48,933 bases of DNA from a bacterium. GTDB taxonomy: Bacteria > Bacteroidota > Bacteroidia > Bacteroidales > Muribaculaceae. The stretch spans positions 1-48,933 of the forward strand of contig SFWW01000003.1 of the NCBI GenBank assembly GCA_004559845.1, read 5' to 3'. Numbering within the stretch: position 1 is the stretch's first letter; each line of letters starts with the position of its first letter. The position numbers and the translations under genes were made by a program. Below the pieces are notes generated by a model that searched no databases, was not told the origin of the DNA, and worked only from the letters and a program-made list of their open reading frames with translations. Positions 26,077 to 35,539 of this stretch are shown here, piece after piece.

Positions 26077-27606
26077 ATGAATTTCAAATCTATTTTCCAT
26101 ATCGCCCTCCTCTGCGTGCTGTGTATGACCGTGGGGGATGGGTTCGCACCCATGGCGGCTGCCGCGCAAGTGACTCACTTCAGCAAAGACAAACGAGCTT
26201 CCCACACCAAACAAATGCAACGCGTGTTTGCGCTCTTGGGTAAGGGCAATTACACTGCCGCTTGGGCGGAACAGCAAAAACTCGAAACCATGATGCGCGC
26301 CAATCGGAGCCAATATGAAGATGCGCTTTATCCGCTCTACGACTTGTCGATGGCAATGTTTCTCTGTTGTCCGGCTCCGCAAAACCCGAGCATCAACACC
26401 GACCCTTGGAAAGCAGAGCAATTGGTGCGCAACATTTTCGTGCGCAACATCGGCATCAGCCAAGCCAATGCCTTTCTCGCGCATCCCGACATTCTGCTTT
26501 CCACCGACCTCATCAAAAGCATAGTGGAAAAAGCACTGGTGAAGCACGTGAAGGAGGCACACTCACTGAACCAGTATCACCAACTCCTTTCCGTGCTCAA
26601 TGAATCTAATCCTGCCTACCAAGAGGCTTACCGCCAAGTGGAAATCATGGAATTTGAAGCCAATTGCGGCACCATTGAGGGCTGTAGGTTTTATCTGACA
26701 AACTATCCCAACTCGCCTTTGATAGAACAAGCCAAACAAAAATTGCTCCATCTGGAATTTGCTCGAGCCCAAAAAACTAACGATGAGCCCACTTGGAAGA
26801 AGTTTGTAAGCGATTATCAATTTGTGGGCATGGCTGCCAAGCAGGTGGAAGATGCCAAAGCAGCTCTCAAGCGTCTCCACGAACAGCAGCTCTGCAATGC
26901 CAACGTGAACCTCGCCGATTTGGACGTCTATGCATCACAACAAAAGCGATCTGCCGACAACCCGGTGTTTGTGATTTACGACAATCTGATTAATCTGCCC
27001 ACCCACTCTTATCGCTTTATGAGCCTCAAACTCAATTTTAATGGCGCTGTGGGCAAGGTGGAAGAAACCGTGAGAGAAAGCACGGGCACCACCACTATCA
27101 ACCGCTACACGTTTAACGCCCAAGGACTGCTCACCGAGGCTTACAATGGCTACTCCCGCACCCTCACGCAATACACCTACGCCTTTAGCAACACACACGG
27201 ATTCTACCCCGTGAAAAAAACGGAGAATGGAAAAACCTATACTTATAAATGCTACTACAATGCCTTCGGGCGGTTGAGCCGACTCACTTGCAGCGATGGC
27301 GACGACTTTCATTTTTCCTACGATGCCGATGGGCGAATCGTGGAGCGAAACGAAAAATTGGCGAATGGAAAAACTCGCGTTTCTACCTTTAAATCCGGAA
27401 AAATCAGAACCGAAAAAACCGACAACACGCTGCTCAAATTTCTTCGCTACGATGGCAGCCGTGCCACTATGATTACTTCGGAAAAAGGTGACAAAAAATA
27501 TGAGTGGACCTACACCTACACCACCTCCGATAGCGGGGCATGGAAGCGGGTGGATGCAGCCCTCAATGGCAAGCATCGGATGACTATCACGCGCGACTAC
27601 CGCTAA
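26077..27606 (+). CDS. Secreted protein with YD-like repeats, unknown function
   Basis: A 509-residue protein I cannot assign. I use ATG 26077, which gives a signal peptide (MNFKSIFHIALLCVLCMTVG) where an upstream in-frame start would run through the usp gene. The first half (about 40-300) is alpha-helical and TPR-like (YEDALYPLYDLSMAM, YQEAYRQVEIME). The second half (about 320-509) has strand-turn repeats such as FNAQGLLTEAYNG, YYNAFGRLSRLTC and SYDADGRIVER, which resemble YD/RHS-type repeats. It probably sits in the periplasm or on the surface. A convergent gene follows after 17 bp. Confidence 0.65.
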   Translation: MNFKSIFHIALLCVLCMTVGDGFAPMAAAAQVTHFSKDKRASHTKQMQRVFALLGKGNYTAAWAEQQKLETMMRANRSQYEDALYPLYDLSMAMFLCCPAPQNPSINTDPWKAEQLVRNIFVRNIGISQANAFLAHPDILLSTDLIKSIVEKALVKHVKEAHSLNQYHQLLSVLNESNPAYQEAYRQVEIMEFEANCGTIEGCRFYLTNYPNSPLIEQAKQKLLHLEFARAQKTNDEPTWKKFVSDYQFVGMAAKQVEDAKAALKRLHEQQLCNANVNLADLDVYASQQKRSADNPVFVIYDNLINLPTHSYRFMSLKLNFNGAVGKVEETVRESTGTTTINRYTFNAQGLLTEAYNGYSRTLTQYTYAFSNTHGFYPVKKTENGKTYTYKCYYNAFGRLSRLTCSDGDDFHFSYDADGRIVERNEKLANGKTRVSTFKSGKIRTEKTDNTLLKFLRYDGSRATMITSEKGDKKYEWTYTYTTSDSGAWKRVDAALNGKHRMTITRDYR

Positions 27607-27623
27607 TTGCCTCCCTCTCTTAC

Positions 27624-27908
27624 TTATTTGATTGCGGTGAGGATGAGAAGCCACACCGGACAAAGCACAAAAAACACGGCTGAAAGCAAGAAAAATTGCC
27701 TGCGAATAAAAGCCCGCTCCGGCTTTTGAAATGCTCCGTTGAGCAAGGTGAAAGCCGACATAAACAAGAAAAAGTCGTCAACAAAGCCCAGCCAGCCTAC
27801 GCGGTCAAAATCTATGGGCATTGCCACATAAGCGATAGCCATCAACAGATACACCACCGCTGCTATGCGGGTGAATTTGAGTTTCCCCGGAGAAATAGTT
27901 TGATTCAT
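27624..27908 (-). CDS. DUF1232 (YkvA-like) small membrane protein
   Basis: A 94-residue protein with two hydrophobic stretches (about 17-33 and 72-92). The core YVAMPIDFDRVGWLGFVDDF matches the DUF1232 pattern of P-I-D followed by a G-x-V/L-D-D motif. The family has no firm function. It lies 82 bp downstream of tex on the same strand and may be the last gene of that operon. It faces the 26077 gene tail to tail. Confidence 0.7.
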   Translation of the reverse strand: MNQTISPGKLKFTRIAAVVYLLMAIAYVAMPIDFDRVGWLGFVDDFFLFMSAFTLLNGAFQKPERAFIRRQFFLLSAVFFVLCPVWLLILTAIK

Positions 27909-27990
27909 TGCTATGAATTAGTTTTTGAATAATATTATCGCAAGTATACCCTAATAAGGTGTGCTACCCGTATATAGTGACCGCCTTTTT

Positions 27991-30123
27991 TTACTGCTGC
28001 ACGCCCTTCATAGAGAGGGCGATACGCTTACGATCAAGTTCCACCTCTATCACACGCACGCGCACATGTTGCCCGATGCGCACCACCTGTGAAGGGTCGG
28101 TCACTCTGCGGTCGGCAAGGTTGGAGATATGCACCAAGCCATTTTCGTGGATGCCAATATCCACAAATGCGCCGAATTTGGTGATGTTGGTCACCTTGCC
28201 ATTCAGTTCCATTCCTTTCTGCAAATCTTTGATATCGGTCACCGAATCGTCGAATTCCATCACTTCGATTTCGCTTCTGGGGTCGCGTCCGGGCTTATTC
28301 AATTCGCTCATGATATCTGCCAGGGTGGGGATTCCCACTTGCTCGCTCACGTAGTCTTTGATATTAATGGCGGCGCGCTTTTGTTTGTCGGCTATCAAAT
28401 CAGCCACCGTGCACCCGCAATTGGCAGCCATGCTTTGCACAAGGGCATAACTTTCGGGGTGAACGGCGGAATTGTCGAGCGGGTTATCGCTCTCGGGCAC
28501 ACGCAAAAATCCGGCTGCCTGAGTGAATGTTTTTTTGCCCATTTTCGGCACCTTCAGAATGTCGGCACGCGAGTGGAAAGCACCATTTTCAGCGCGATAA
28601 GCCACTATGCGCTCTGCCAATGCCGGACCGAGGCCTGCCACGTAAGTGAGCAATTCTTTGCTCGCTGTGTTGATATTCACGCCCACACTGTTCACACAAC
28701 TTTCCACCGTGAAGGTGAGTGCATCTTTCAGTTTGCTTTGGTCCACATCGTGCTGATACTGCCCTACCCCGATGGATTTCGGGTCGATTTTCACGAGTTC
28801 GGCAAGCGGGTCGAGCAAGCGGCGACCAATCGACACGGCGCCACGCACCGTCACGTCGTGGTTGGGAAATTCGTCGCGCGCCACTTTTGAGGCGGAGTAG
28901 ATGCTGGCGCCATTTTCGCTCACCACATACACGTCCACTTTGCGGCTATGCTTTAAGCGCTTGAGGAAGCGCTCGGTTTCGCGGCTGGCGGTGCCGTTGC
29001 CTAAGGCGATGGCATCGATGGCATATTTTTCCACCAATTGCTTCACGGTGTGCGATGCGCCTTCCACATCGTAGTGCGGTGCGGTGGGATAAATCACATC
29101 GTGATGGAGCAAATTTCCGTTTTCGTCGAGGCACACCACTTTGCAGCCCGTCCTGAATCCGGGGTCCACTGCCAGAATGCGCTTGTGTCCCAAGGGCGGT
29201 GCAAAGAGCAGTTGGCGTGCATTTTGGGCAAACATTTCAATGGCTTCGTGGTCGGCTTTTTCTTTTGAAACGGCAGCAAATTCGGTTTCAATGGAGGGTT
29301 TTATTAAGCGCTTGTAGCTATCCACTGCGGCTTCTTCCACCAATTCCGACGAGGTGCCTTTGCCTCGCACCACTATGCGGCAAATGTTGTCGATGGTGCG
29401 GTCGTCGTTCACACTGATGCTCACCTTCAAAAAGCCTTCCTTTTCGCCGCGTCGGATGGCGAGCAATTGGTGCGACGACACACGGCGCAGGGGCTGGCTG
29501 TATTCGTAATAATTTTCGTAGTTGCGTCCCTCAATTTCTTTTCCTTTCACGAAGTGGGAATTGAGCACGGCTTCGTGGCGAAAGGCTCGGCGCACGCAAT
29601 TGCGCACGGCTTCATTTTCCGAAATCCATTCTGCCACAATATCTTGAGCGCCGGCGATGGCGGCATCGGCATCGGTCACGGCATCGGTAATGAAGCGGCG
29701 GGCTCGATTGTGGATATCATCGTAGCGCTGGCTCATCAGCATTTTTGCCAAAGGTTCGAGTCCCTTTTCTCGTGCCACTTCGGCGCGAGTGCGGCGTTTG
29801 GGTTTATAGGGCAGATAGATATCTTCCAGGGTGTTGGCATCCCAGCAATTGAGGATGCGTGCCGAGAGTTCTTCGGTGAGTTTGTCTTGCGCTTCTATGC
29901 TTTTGATGATGGTGGATTTGCGCTTTTCAAGCTCTCTGTAGTAGTTGAGCTTTGTATCCACCCACTGCACGGCGAGCTCATCCAATCCGCCGGTTGCTTC
30001 TTTGCGATAGCGGCTAATGAATGGTATGCTATTATCGTCGCGGAGCAAATTCACCGTTCCCTCCACTTGATGAAGGGGGATATTGAGTTCTTGCGAAATG
30101 AGTTGGGATATTTTGTCTGCCAT
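27991..30123 (-). CDS. tex: Tex-family S1 RNA-binding transcription accessory protein
   Basis: A 710-residue protein with Tex order. A helical N-terminal domain (about 1-190) carries the conserved VRFVSRYRKE-like segment IPFISRYRKEATGGLDE. A YqgF/RNase H-like domain (about 315-450) starts at ILAVDPGFRTG. Helix-hairpin-helix motifs (about 490-555) include VNINTASKEL and FHSRADILKVPKMG. An S1 domain is at the end (about 637-705, GKVTNITKFGAFVDIG). Tex proteins bind nucleic acids and the RNA polymerase and affect gene expression. It is 22 bp downstream of the metallophosphoesterase gene. Length is slightly under that of E. coli YhgF. Confidence 0.92.
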   Translation of the reverse strand: MADKISQLISQELNIPLHQVEGTVNLLRDDNSIPFISRYRKEATGGLDELAVQWVDTKLNYYRELEKRKSTIIKSIEAQDKLTEELSARILNCWDANTLEDIYLPYKPKRRTRAEVAREKGLEPLAKMLMSQRYDDIHNRARRFITDAVTDADAAIAGAQDIVAEWISENEAVRNCVRRAFRHEAVLNSHFVKGKEIEGRNYENYYEYSQPLRRVSSHQLLAIRRGEKEGFLKVSISVNDDRTIDNICRIVVRGKGTSSELVEEAAVDSYKRLIKPSIETEFAAVSKEKADHEAIEMFAQNARQLLFAPPLGHKRILAVDPGFRTGCKVVCLDENGNLLHHDVIYPTAPHYDVEGASHTVKQLVEKYAIDAIALGNGTASRETERFLKRLKHSRKVDVYVVSENGASIYSASKVARDEFPNHDVTVRGAVSIGRRLLDPLAELVKIDPKSIGVGQYQHDVDQSKLKDALTFTVESCVNSVGVNINTASKELLTYVAGLGPALAERIVAYRAENGAFHSRADILKVPKMGKKTFTQAAGFLRVPESDNPLDNSAVHPESYALVQSMAANCGCTVADLIADKQKRAAINIKDYVSEQVGIPTLADIMSELNKPGRDPRSEIEVMEFDDSVTDIKDLQKGMELNGKVTNITKFGAFVDIGIHENGLVHISNLADRRVTDPSQVVRIGQHVRVRVIEVELDRKRIALSMKGVQQ

Positions 30124-30145
30124 AGCCTAATGGATATTGGAGGGG

Positions 30146-31336
30146 TTAATGATTGGATTTCTTGAGGGTGATTACGGTGATTTCGGGCTTCACTCCTATG
30201 CGCATCAGCATGCCCACTTCACCTATGCCGGTGTTCACATACAGCGATTCATCGCCTTTTCGATAATAGCCGCCCCAGTAGGAATGGATGAAGCGTGCCG
30301 GCGAAATGGTGTGACCGAAAAGGGTGATGGCGGCTTGCATGGCGTGGGTATGGCCCGAAAGAGTGAGGTCTACGTGCGCTGAGTCGGTGTAATTGTCCCA
30401 CACGTAGGGCACATGCTGGAGCAGGATTTTGTAGATGTGGGGGTTTTGAATTTGGGGATACACTCGCCGCAAATTTTGCGGAATTTTCCAATGTGGGGGT
30501 AGGAAATTGCGCAAGCCCACCACCACAATGCTGTCGGATTGGCGTCGAATAGCAAAGGCGGAATCATGGCACACGGTAAAGCCCATGCTGCGCTGTAGAC
30601 TGATCAGGCGGAGCGAATCGCTTTGCCATTGCTGAGCACACGCCCAGGGATAGTATTCTTTATAGTCGTGATTGCCTTGAATCGCTACCATACCGTCGGG
30701 AGCGTGCAAGCGCGAAAATGGCTTTACAAAGGGCGCTGCTTCGGCGGCGTGGCGGTTCACCATATCGCCTGTGAAGCAAATTAAATCGGGATGCTGCGCA
30801 TTGATGCTGTCCACATATTCGCTCACGAAGGTGGTGTCGGTGCCATACGTGCCCACATGGGCGTCGCTAAATTGCACTATGCGGTAGCCGTCGAAGGCGG
30901 CGGGCAGATGGGGGCTGCTGATGGTGATGTGCTTCACTTCTATGGTGTAGGGCGTAACGAAGGCGGCGTATGCCACCATCGCCACCAATGCCACAAAAGC
31001 GATGCCCGCTATGCTTCTCGCCACGCGCTTTGCCCGCGCCGATACGCACCGCAAATAGGTGATGCTGTAGATGAGGAATGCCACCATTTTCGGCCCTTGA
31101 ATGCCGTAAAACACCAAAAACAGGTACATGGACAGGCGGAATAGGCTGTCGGAGGGGTGGCGCACAAAAGCAATGGCAAATGCGAGTGGCACATAGAGCA
31201 GAGCAGAAAGCACGGCATAGACGGGAGCCACCCACCGGGGCAGCCCCTTTTTATGCTTTAATTTCCGATACACCACTATATCAATTGCCAAATGAATGAT
31301 GAGGGCAATCAATAAGGGAATCCAATGTAGGTTCAT
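30146..31336 (-). CDS. Membrane-anchored metallophosphoesterase (YkuE/YaeI type)
   Basis: A 396-residue protein. Four hydrophobic segments (about 5-22, 36-58, 68-92 and 108-127) anchor a calcineurin-like phosphoesterase domain. Its motifs are complete: FSDAHVGT, FTGDMVNRH, GNHDY, LQHVP and SGHTHAMQ, which bind two metal ions. Relatives such as YkuE hydrolyse phosphodiester or lipid-linked substrates at the cell surface. The substrate here is unknown. It sits between an acyltransferase gene (34 bp upstream) and tex (22 bp downstream), in a run of minus-strand genes read from a promoter at 32580-32610. The lipid acyltransferase neighbour hints at a membrane lipid role. Confidence 0.87.
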   Translation of the reverse strand: MNLHWIPLLIALIIHLAIDIVVYRKLKHKKGLPRWVAPVYAVLSALLYVPLAFAIAFVRHPSDSLFRLSMYLFLVFYGIQGPKMVAFLIYSITYLRCVSARAKRVARSIAGIAFVALVAMVAYAAFVTPYTIEVKHITISSPHLPAAFDGYRIVQFSDAHVGTYGTDTTFVSEYVDSINAQHPDLICFTGDMVNRHAAEAAPFVKPFSRLHAPDGMVAIQGNHDYKEYYPWACAQQWQSDSLRLISLQRSMGFTVCHDSAFAIRRQSDSIVVVGLRNFLPPHWKIPQNLRRVYPQIQNPHIYKILLQHVPYVWDNYTDSAHVDLTLSGHTHAMQAAITLFGHTISPARFIHSYWGGYYRKGDESLYVNTGIGEVGMLMRIGVKPEITVITLKKSNH

Positions 31337-31370
31337 GCGCTGCTATGTATGGCTTTCTGCTACAGGTAAC

Positions 31371-32561
31371 TTACTTGAGTGCTTCGAGTTGATTGGTGAG
31401 CGGATTGGAATACATTTCAAGCATGCACTTATACATAAAGTTGCGGTCGAGTTCGTTGTAGGGCACCTTCACTTTTGCAATTTGTCCGTCGAGATATGCC
31501 TTGAAGGCTTCACATTCTTCGGGGGTGTATTTGTCGGCAAAATCTTTGTTGTCGAAGAGGATATCGTGAGCGATGTAGTTGGTTTTGAAAATCTTATAAT
31601 TGGAATGGATTTCGTGGTCGATAATGGCGCACACACGGCGAATCATCAGCAACTTGTCGAGGTCGGCAGGGATGCTGTTGAGCTTTTCGTTGATGCAGGG
31701 CACAAACGAGTAATGTATCTTTCCCTTGTAGCCCATGATGCCGGTTTGCATACTCACCAAATCGTCTTCTTGGCTCTTCTTGAAGTTGGGGTCTTTGCTC
31801 TTGAGGAGGAATTCGGTGGCTTTCAGATAGTCGTTGGGATCGTATTCATAGCTAATGGCAATGGGGGCGATGTTGAGTTCTTTGAGGCTTTCAAGCATCG
31901 ACACGTCGCGGTTGCCGTAGGTGAGCATTTTCAGGAGGCTTTCTTGCGTGCGGTCGTTGCTATCTTTGCAGCGACCTTCGCGCTGTGCAAGCCACACCGA
32001 GGAATGCTTTTCTTTGATGGCAAAATGAATGTAGCGCGAGAGCTGGATGGCGGCGGCAAGGGTTTGTAAGCGTCCCAAATTGCGCTTCACGATAAAGCTC
32101 TTATTCAGGCGTACCAATTTGGTAATCCACTCAAAGATGAGCAAATTGTTGCCGATGGCTATTTCCACAGTGTCTAAACCTTGGCTGGCTAACAAATAGC
32201 TGAGCTGTGCAGAGTCGAGCACGATGTCGCGGTGATTGGTGATGTGCAGATAGGGGGTGTCGGCATCCAAATTTTCCATTCCGCTGTGGGTGAGCCCGTC
32301 GCTGGTTTTGGCAAGGATGCCTGCCACTAAGGGCGCCATCACTTTTTGCTGAAATTCCAGTTTGGAATTGAGCGAGAGGAGAAGGGCGCGAACGTCGGAA
32401 AACTTGTCGTCGGGCATCACAAATTTCACCACTTGTTGAAACATTGGTTTTTCTACCAAAATCGACATTTCATTATGAAAGTCCTTATCGGAGATGGGAC
32501 AAATATCGGCAAACTCCGCGGGGATTACAAGATTCTCTTTTTCCATATTGATGATGTTCAT
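31371..32561 (-). CDS. Glycerol-phosphate acyltransferase-like protein
   Basis: A 396-residue protein of the acyltransferase superfamily. The catalytic block is NHRDIVLDSA at about 109-118, a Bacteroidetes form of the H-x-x-x-D acyltransferase motif. FIVKRNLG and KEHSSVWLAQREGRCKDS further on fit the substrate-binding blocks. It should transfer an acyl chain to glycerol-phosphate or lysophosphatidate. The start may be 15 bp further in (ATG 32546): the promoter at 32580-32587 would leave only ~12 nt before the outer ATG. It is first in an operon with a metallophosphoesterase and tex. Confidence 0.75.
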   Translation of the reverse strand: MNIINMEKENLVIPAEFADICPISDKDFHNEMSILVEKPMFQQVVKFVMPDDKFSDVRALLLSLNSKLEFQQKVMAPLVAGILAKTSDGLTHSGMENLDADTPYLHITNHRDIVLDSAQLSYLLASQGLDTVEIAIGNNLLIFEWITKLVRLNKSFIVKRNLGRLQTLAAAIQLSRYIHFAIKEKHSSVWLAQREGRCKDSNDRTQESLLKMLTYGNRDVSMLESLKELNIAPIAISYEYDPNDYLKATEFLLKSKDPNFKKSQEDDLVSMQTGIMGYKGKIHYSFVPCINEKLNSIPADLDKLLMIRRVCAIIDHEIHSNYKIFKTNYIAHDILFDNKDFADKYTPEECEAFKAYLDGQIAKVKVPYNELDRNFMYKCMLEMYSNPLTNQLEALK

Positions 32562-32579
32562 GAATGATTTTTAATCCCC

Positions 32580-32610
32580 CAAATTTAAAAATAAAAATCC
32601 ATCTTGCAAA
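32580..32610 (-). promoter_or_regulatory. Promoter of the acyltransferase operon
   Basis: On the minus strand TTTG (32610-32607), a 19-nt spacer and TAAATTTG (32587-32580) match the Bacteroidetes consensus. Transcription would start near 32573, very close to the annotated start codon. Confidence 0.65.
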
Positions 32611-32819
32611 ACCTTTAAAATATTTTAAGCATTAAATCGAAAATTAATACATTTTTTATTATGCCAAACACGGCTCTTTCATTCAAATTCTGCTGAGAGC
32701 CATCCACACACGATTCCGACACAATTATTTTTCGGCGCAGACGGTTTATTCTTCCTTACAATTCATAAGCGGTTGCAAAAAAAGATGCGAAGATGGTGCG
32801 ATATTTGAAATAAAATGCC

Positions 32820-32827
32820 TAACTTTG
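32820..32827 (+). promoter_or_regulatory. -7 element of the lplA-gcv operon
   Basis: TAACTTTG matches TAnnTTTG and lies 68 bp before the lplA start. The nearest TTTG (32804-32807) is only 12 nt upstream, so the -33 element is unclear. Confidence 0.5.
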
Positions 32828-32895
32828 AAAATGCTTTTACTTGCATAACCACCTTTCGTTAAAAAACATCTTGAAACTACGATATATACTATACA

Positions 32896-33876
32896 GTGAA
32901 GTACTTACAGCTCCCTATATCCGAAACTCGCATTTTGCCTTTTTATTTGGCGATGGAAGAGTATGCGGCGCGCATAATTGACGATGACGACATCTTTTTT
33001 ATGTGGCAAGTGAGCCCTACGGTGATTTTCGGTCGTAACCAATTGATTGAAAATGAAGTAAACATTCCCTATTGCCGGGAGCATGGCATTGCCACCTATC
33101 GGCGAAAGAGCGGTGGCGGTTGTGTGTTTGCCGATATGAGCAACATTATGATGAGCTATATCACGCGCAGCGATAATGTGGAGTTCACCTATCGGCGCTA
33201 CACGCATGCCGTGGTGGATGTGCTTCGAAAATTAGGACTGAATGCCTCCGACAATGGACGCAACGATATTTTGATTGACGGTCTGAAGGTGAGCGGCAAT
33301 GCTTTCTACCACCTGCCGGGGCGCAGCATCGTGCATGGCACTATGCTTTTCGACACCGACATGGCGCACATGCAGGGCGCTATCACGCCCTCGCCGGAGA
33401 AATTGGCTTCGAAGGGGGTGAAGAGCGTGAAGAGCCGTATCACCACCCTGAGCGAACACTTGGCGGGAAAAATGGATATTGAGCAATTTAAGGCTTTTGT
33501 GAAGCAAGAACTTTGCGATGGCGAAATCTTGCTCTCTGATGCCGACATCAAAGAAATTGAAGCCATTACGCAAACCTATCTCACGCCCGAATTTATTTAT
33601 GGCAATAATCCTCGATGCTCGAAGGTGATTCGCAAGCGTATTGAGGGGGTGGGCGAATTTCAAATCAGCATTTCGCTGGACCATAATGTGATTAAAGATT
33701 TAAACATTGCGGGCGACTTTTTCTTGGTGGGCAGCATCGATGAGTGCGTAATCAACGCGCTGAAGGGGGTACCCTACACCGAAGATGCCATTGTCGAAGC
33801 CCTAAAAGGGTTGAATGCCGGCGAGGTGATTGCTAACCTCACTACCGAACAACTTATTCACACAATCATATCTTAA
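32896..33876 (+). CDS. lplA: Lipoate-protein ligase
   Basis: A 326-residue ligase that activates lipoate with ATP and attaches it to a lysine of acceptor proteins. It has the LplA motif RRKSGGGCVFAD (about 70-81) and the catalytic KVSGNAF (about 136-142). SRITTLSEHL leads to a C-terminal accessory domain. The start is GTG 32896, because the family-typical opening (LPISETRILPFYLAMEEY) lies right after it. It is the first gene of the glycine cleavage operon, 14 bp before gcvT, and its target is most likely the H protein two genes downstream. No lipA or lipB is present in the window. Confidence 0.9.
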   Translation: MKYLQLPISETRILPFYLAMEEYAARIIDDDDIFFMWQVSPTVIFGRNQLIENEVNIPYCREHGIATYRRKSGGGCVFADMSNIMMSYITRSDNVEFTYRRYTHAVVDVLRKLGLNASDNGRNDILIDGLKVSGNAFYHLPGRSIVHGTMLFDTDMAHMQGAITPSPEKLASKGVKSVKSRITTLSEHLAGKMDIEQFKAFVKQELCDGEILLSDADIKEIEAITQTYLTPEFIYGNNPRCSKVIRKRIEGVGEFQISISLDHNVIKDLNIAGDFFLVGSIDECVINALKGVPYTEDAIVEALKGLNAGEVIANLTTEQLIHTIIS

Positions 33877-33890
33877 AAAAAACAACTATT

Positions 33891-34991
33891 ATGAGCGAAG
33901 AAATGAAACTAACTTGTCTGCACGAAAAGCACGTGGCTTTGGGTGCATTAATGAGTCCGTTTGGCGGTTTCCACATGCCTATCCAGTATAAGGGCATCGT
34001 GGAGGAGCACAATGCCGTACGCCAAAATGTGGGCGTGTTCGACGTTTCGCACATGGGCGAAGTAGACATCACGGGTGCCGAAGCCGAGAAATTCGTGAAT
34101 TATATCTTCACCAACGACATCACCGATGCGCCTGTGGGTAAAATCTACTACGGGATGATGCTCTACGAAAACGGTGGCACCGTCGACGATTTGCTGGTGT
34201 ACAAAATGGGCGACAACCATTTCTTCTTGGTGATTAATGCTGCCAACATCGACAAGGATGTGGCGTGGATTGAAGAGCACGCTAAGAATTTCGACGTGAA
34301 GGTGGACCACCAAAGCGATATCTACGGTCAGCTCGCTGTGCAAGGGCCGGATAGCGAAAACGTGCTGAAGAAGGTGCTTGGCATTGATGCCTCCAATTTG
34401 GTGTTCTACACCTTTGAAACATTCTCCTACGATGGCGAAACCATTATCGTGAGCCGCACCGGCTACACCGGAGAAGATGGATTTGAAATCTATGCCGGCC
34501 ACGCTGCTATTAATAAGATGTGGGATTTACTCATTGACGCCGGGGTGCAACCCTGCGGATTGGGCTGCCGCGACACGCTTCGCTTTGAAGTGGGATTGCC
34601 GCTCTATGGCGATGAACTGAGTGCGGAAATTTCGCCGATTGAAGCCACGCTCGGTATGTTTGTGAAACTCGACAAACCGGGCGGGTTCATTGGCCAAGAG
34701 GCTTGCGCTAAGCAGAAGGCGGAAGGGAGCCCGAAGAAGTTGGTGGGTCTTGAACTCCACGACAAAGCCATTGCACGCCACGGCTATGAGGTGCTGAAAG
34801 ACGACAAGGTGGTGGGCTACATCACTACCGGCTATCGCGGCATTTCGGTGGAAGGAAAGAGTTTGGCTTTTGCTTTGGTGGACCGCGCCGTGGGCAATTT
34901 GGGCGACGAACTGTGCGTAAAAATCCGCAAAAAGGTGTTCCCTGCCACCATCGTGAAAAAGAAATTCTACAAAAAATCGTATAAAAAATAA
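33891..34991 (+). CDS. gcvT: Glycine cleavage system T protein (aminomethyltransferase)
   Basis: A 366-residue enzyme that takes the aminomethyl group from the lipoyl arm of the H protein. With tetrahydrofolate it releases ammonia and forms 5,10-methylene-THF. Visible family motifs include PFGGFHMPIQY near the start, GVFDVSHMGE, GKIYYGMMLYENGG, SRTGYTGEDGFE, GCRDTLRFE and GYITTGYRG. Length is usual for bacterial GcvT. It lies 14 bp after lplA. Its normal neighbour gcvH starts 663 bp later, because a foreign-looking S23-type gene and repeats lie between them. Confidence 0.95.
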   Translation: MSEEMKLTCLHEKHVALGALMSPFGGFHMPIQYKGIVEEHNAVRQNVGVFDVSHMGEVDITGAEAEKFVNYIFTNDITDAPVGKIYYGMMLYENGGTVDDLLVYKMGDNHFFLVINAANIDKDVAWIEEHAKNFDVKVDHQSDIYGQLAVQGPDSENVLKKVLGIDASNLVFYTFETFSYDGETIIVSRTGYTGEDGFEIYAGHAAINKMWDLLIDAGVQPCGLGCRDTLRFEVGLPLYGDELSAEISPIEATLGMFVKLDKPGGFIGQEACAKQKAEGSPKKLVGLELHDKAIARHGYEVLKDDKVVGYITTGYRGISVEGKSLAFALVDRAVGNLGDELCVKIRKKVFPATIVKKKFYKKSYKK

Positions 34992-34996
34992 TTGGA

Positions 34997-35019
34997 GCCG
35001 TTAGCCGTTAGCCGTTAGC
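34997..35019. repeat. Left heptamer repeat of the S23 cassette
   Basis: Three copies of the 7-mer GCCGTTA plus GC lie 6 bp after the gcvT stop. The reverse complement (GCTAACG units) occurs at 35624-35639, so the two arrays form inverted repeats around the four-helix-bundle gene. Confidence 0.8.
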
Positions 35020-35109
35020 TTTCGTTTGCTATTTTGGGCTATTAGGTTTTTAGCCATTTGGGCTTTTGGAGATTGAGAAATATATTGTAAAATTTGATAA
35101 AAATCTATT

Positions 35110-35469
35110 ATGCGAAATTTTCGAAATTTGGAGATTTGGAAACGAGGCATGAACATTTCCAAGGAAATATACCTCATTACACAAAATTTTCCAAAGGAAG
35201 AAAAATTTGGTCTCCAATCCCAAATTCGTCGTGCAGTCACATCAATTCCTATCAACATAGCTGAAGGATGTGGAAGAATCAGTGCTACCGATTTTGCAAA
35301 TTTCCTACGATATTCAGAAGGTTCGGCTTGCGAAGTGGAAACGGAACTTCTATTAGCAGCGAGCCTTGGATATCTTAGCCAAGAAAGTGCAGAAGCTCTT
35401 ATCTCTGAACTGCAAGAAATCCAAAAGATGCTAAGTGCATATCGGCTTAAGCTAAAAGAAGGTGAATAA
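35110..35469 (+). CDS. Four-helix-bundle protein (S23 / intervening-sequence type)
   Basis: A 119-residue, mainly helical protein. It has the signature of the four-helix-bundle family: NLEIWKRGMNISKEIY, FPKEEKFGLQSQIRRA, SIPINIAEGCGR, FLRYSEGSACEVETEL and a final LSAYRLKL. Relatives are encoded in 23S rRNA intervening sequences and as accessory Avd proteins of diversity-generating retroelements. Free-standing copies have no known role. It splits the glycine cleavage operon between gcvT and gcvH, is clearly more AT-rich than its neighbours and is bracketed by inverted heptamer repeats. A loose promoter (TTTG 35065-35068, 19 nt, TAAAATTTG 35088-35096) lies just upstream. No reverse transcriptase or rRNA is near. 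Confidence 0.85.
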   Translation: MRNFRNLEIWKRGMNISKEIYLITQNFPKEEKFGLQSQIRRAVTSIPINIAEGCGRISATDFANFLRYSEGSACEVETELLLAASLGYLSQESAEALISELQEIQKMLSAYRLKLKEGE

Positions 35470-35539
35470 TCAAAGAATTGAATCAAAAAAAAATTAAATA
35501 TTGTATTAACATTGCCGATAGACGTTAGAGTTATCCAAT

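Larger units (their letters stand above)
32562..32895. other. Divergent intergenic region (334 bp)
   Basis: It separates the leftward acyltransferase operon from the rightward lplA-gcv operon. It holds one promoter on each strand (32580-32610 minus, 32820-32827 plus). The remainder is AT-rich with no gene or repeat that I can support. Confidence 0.6.
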
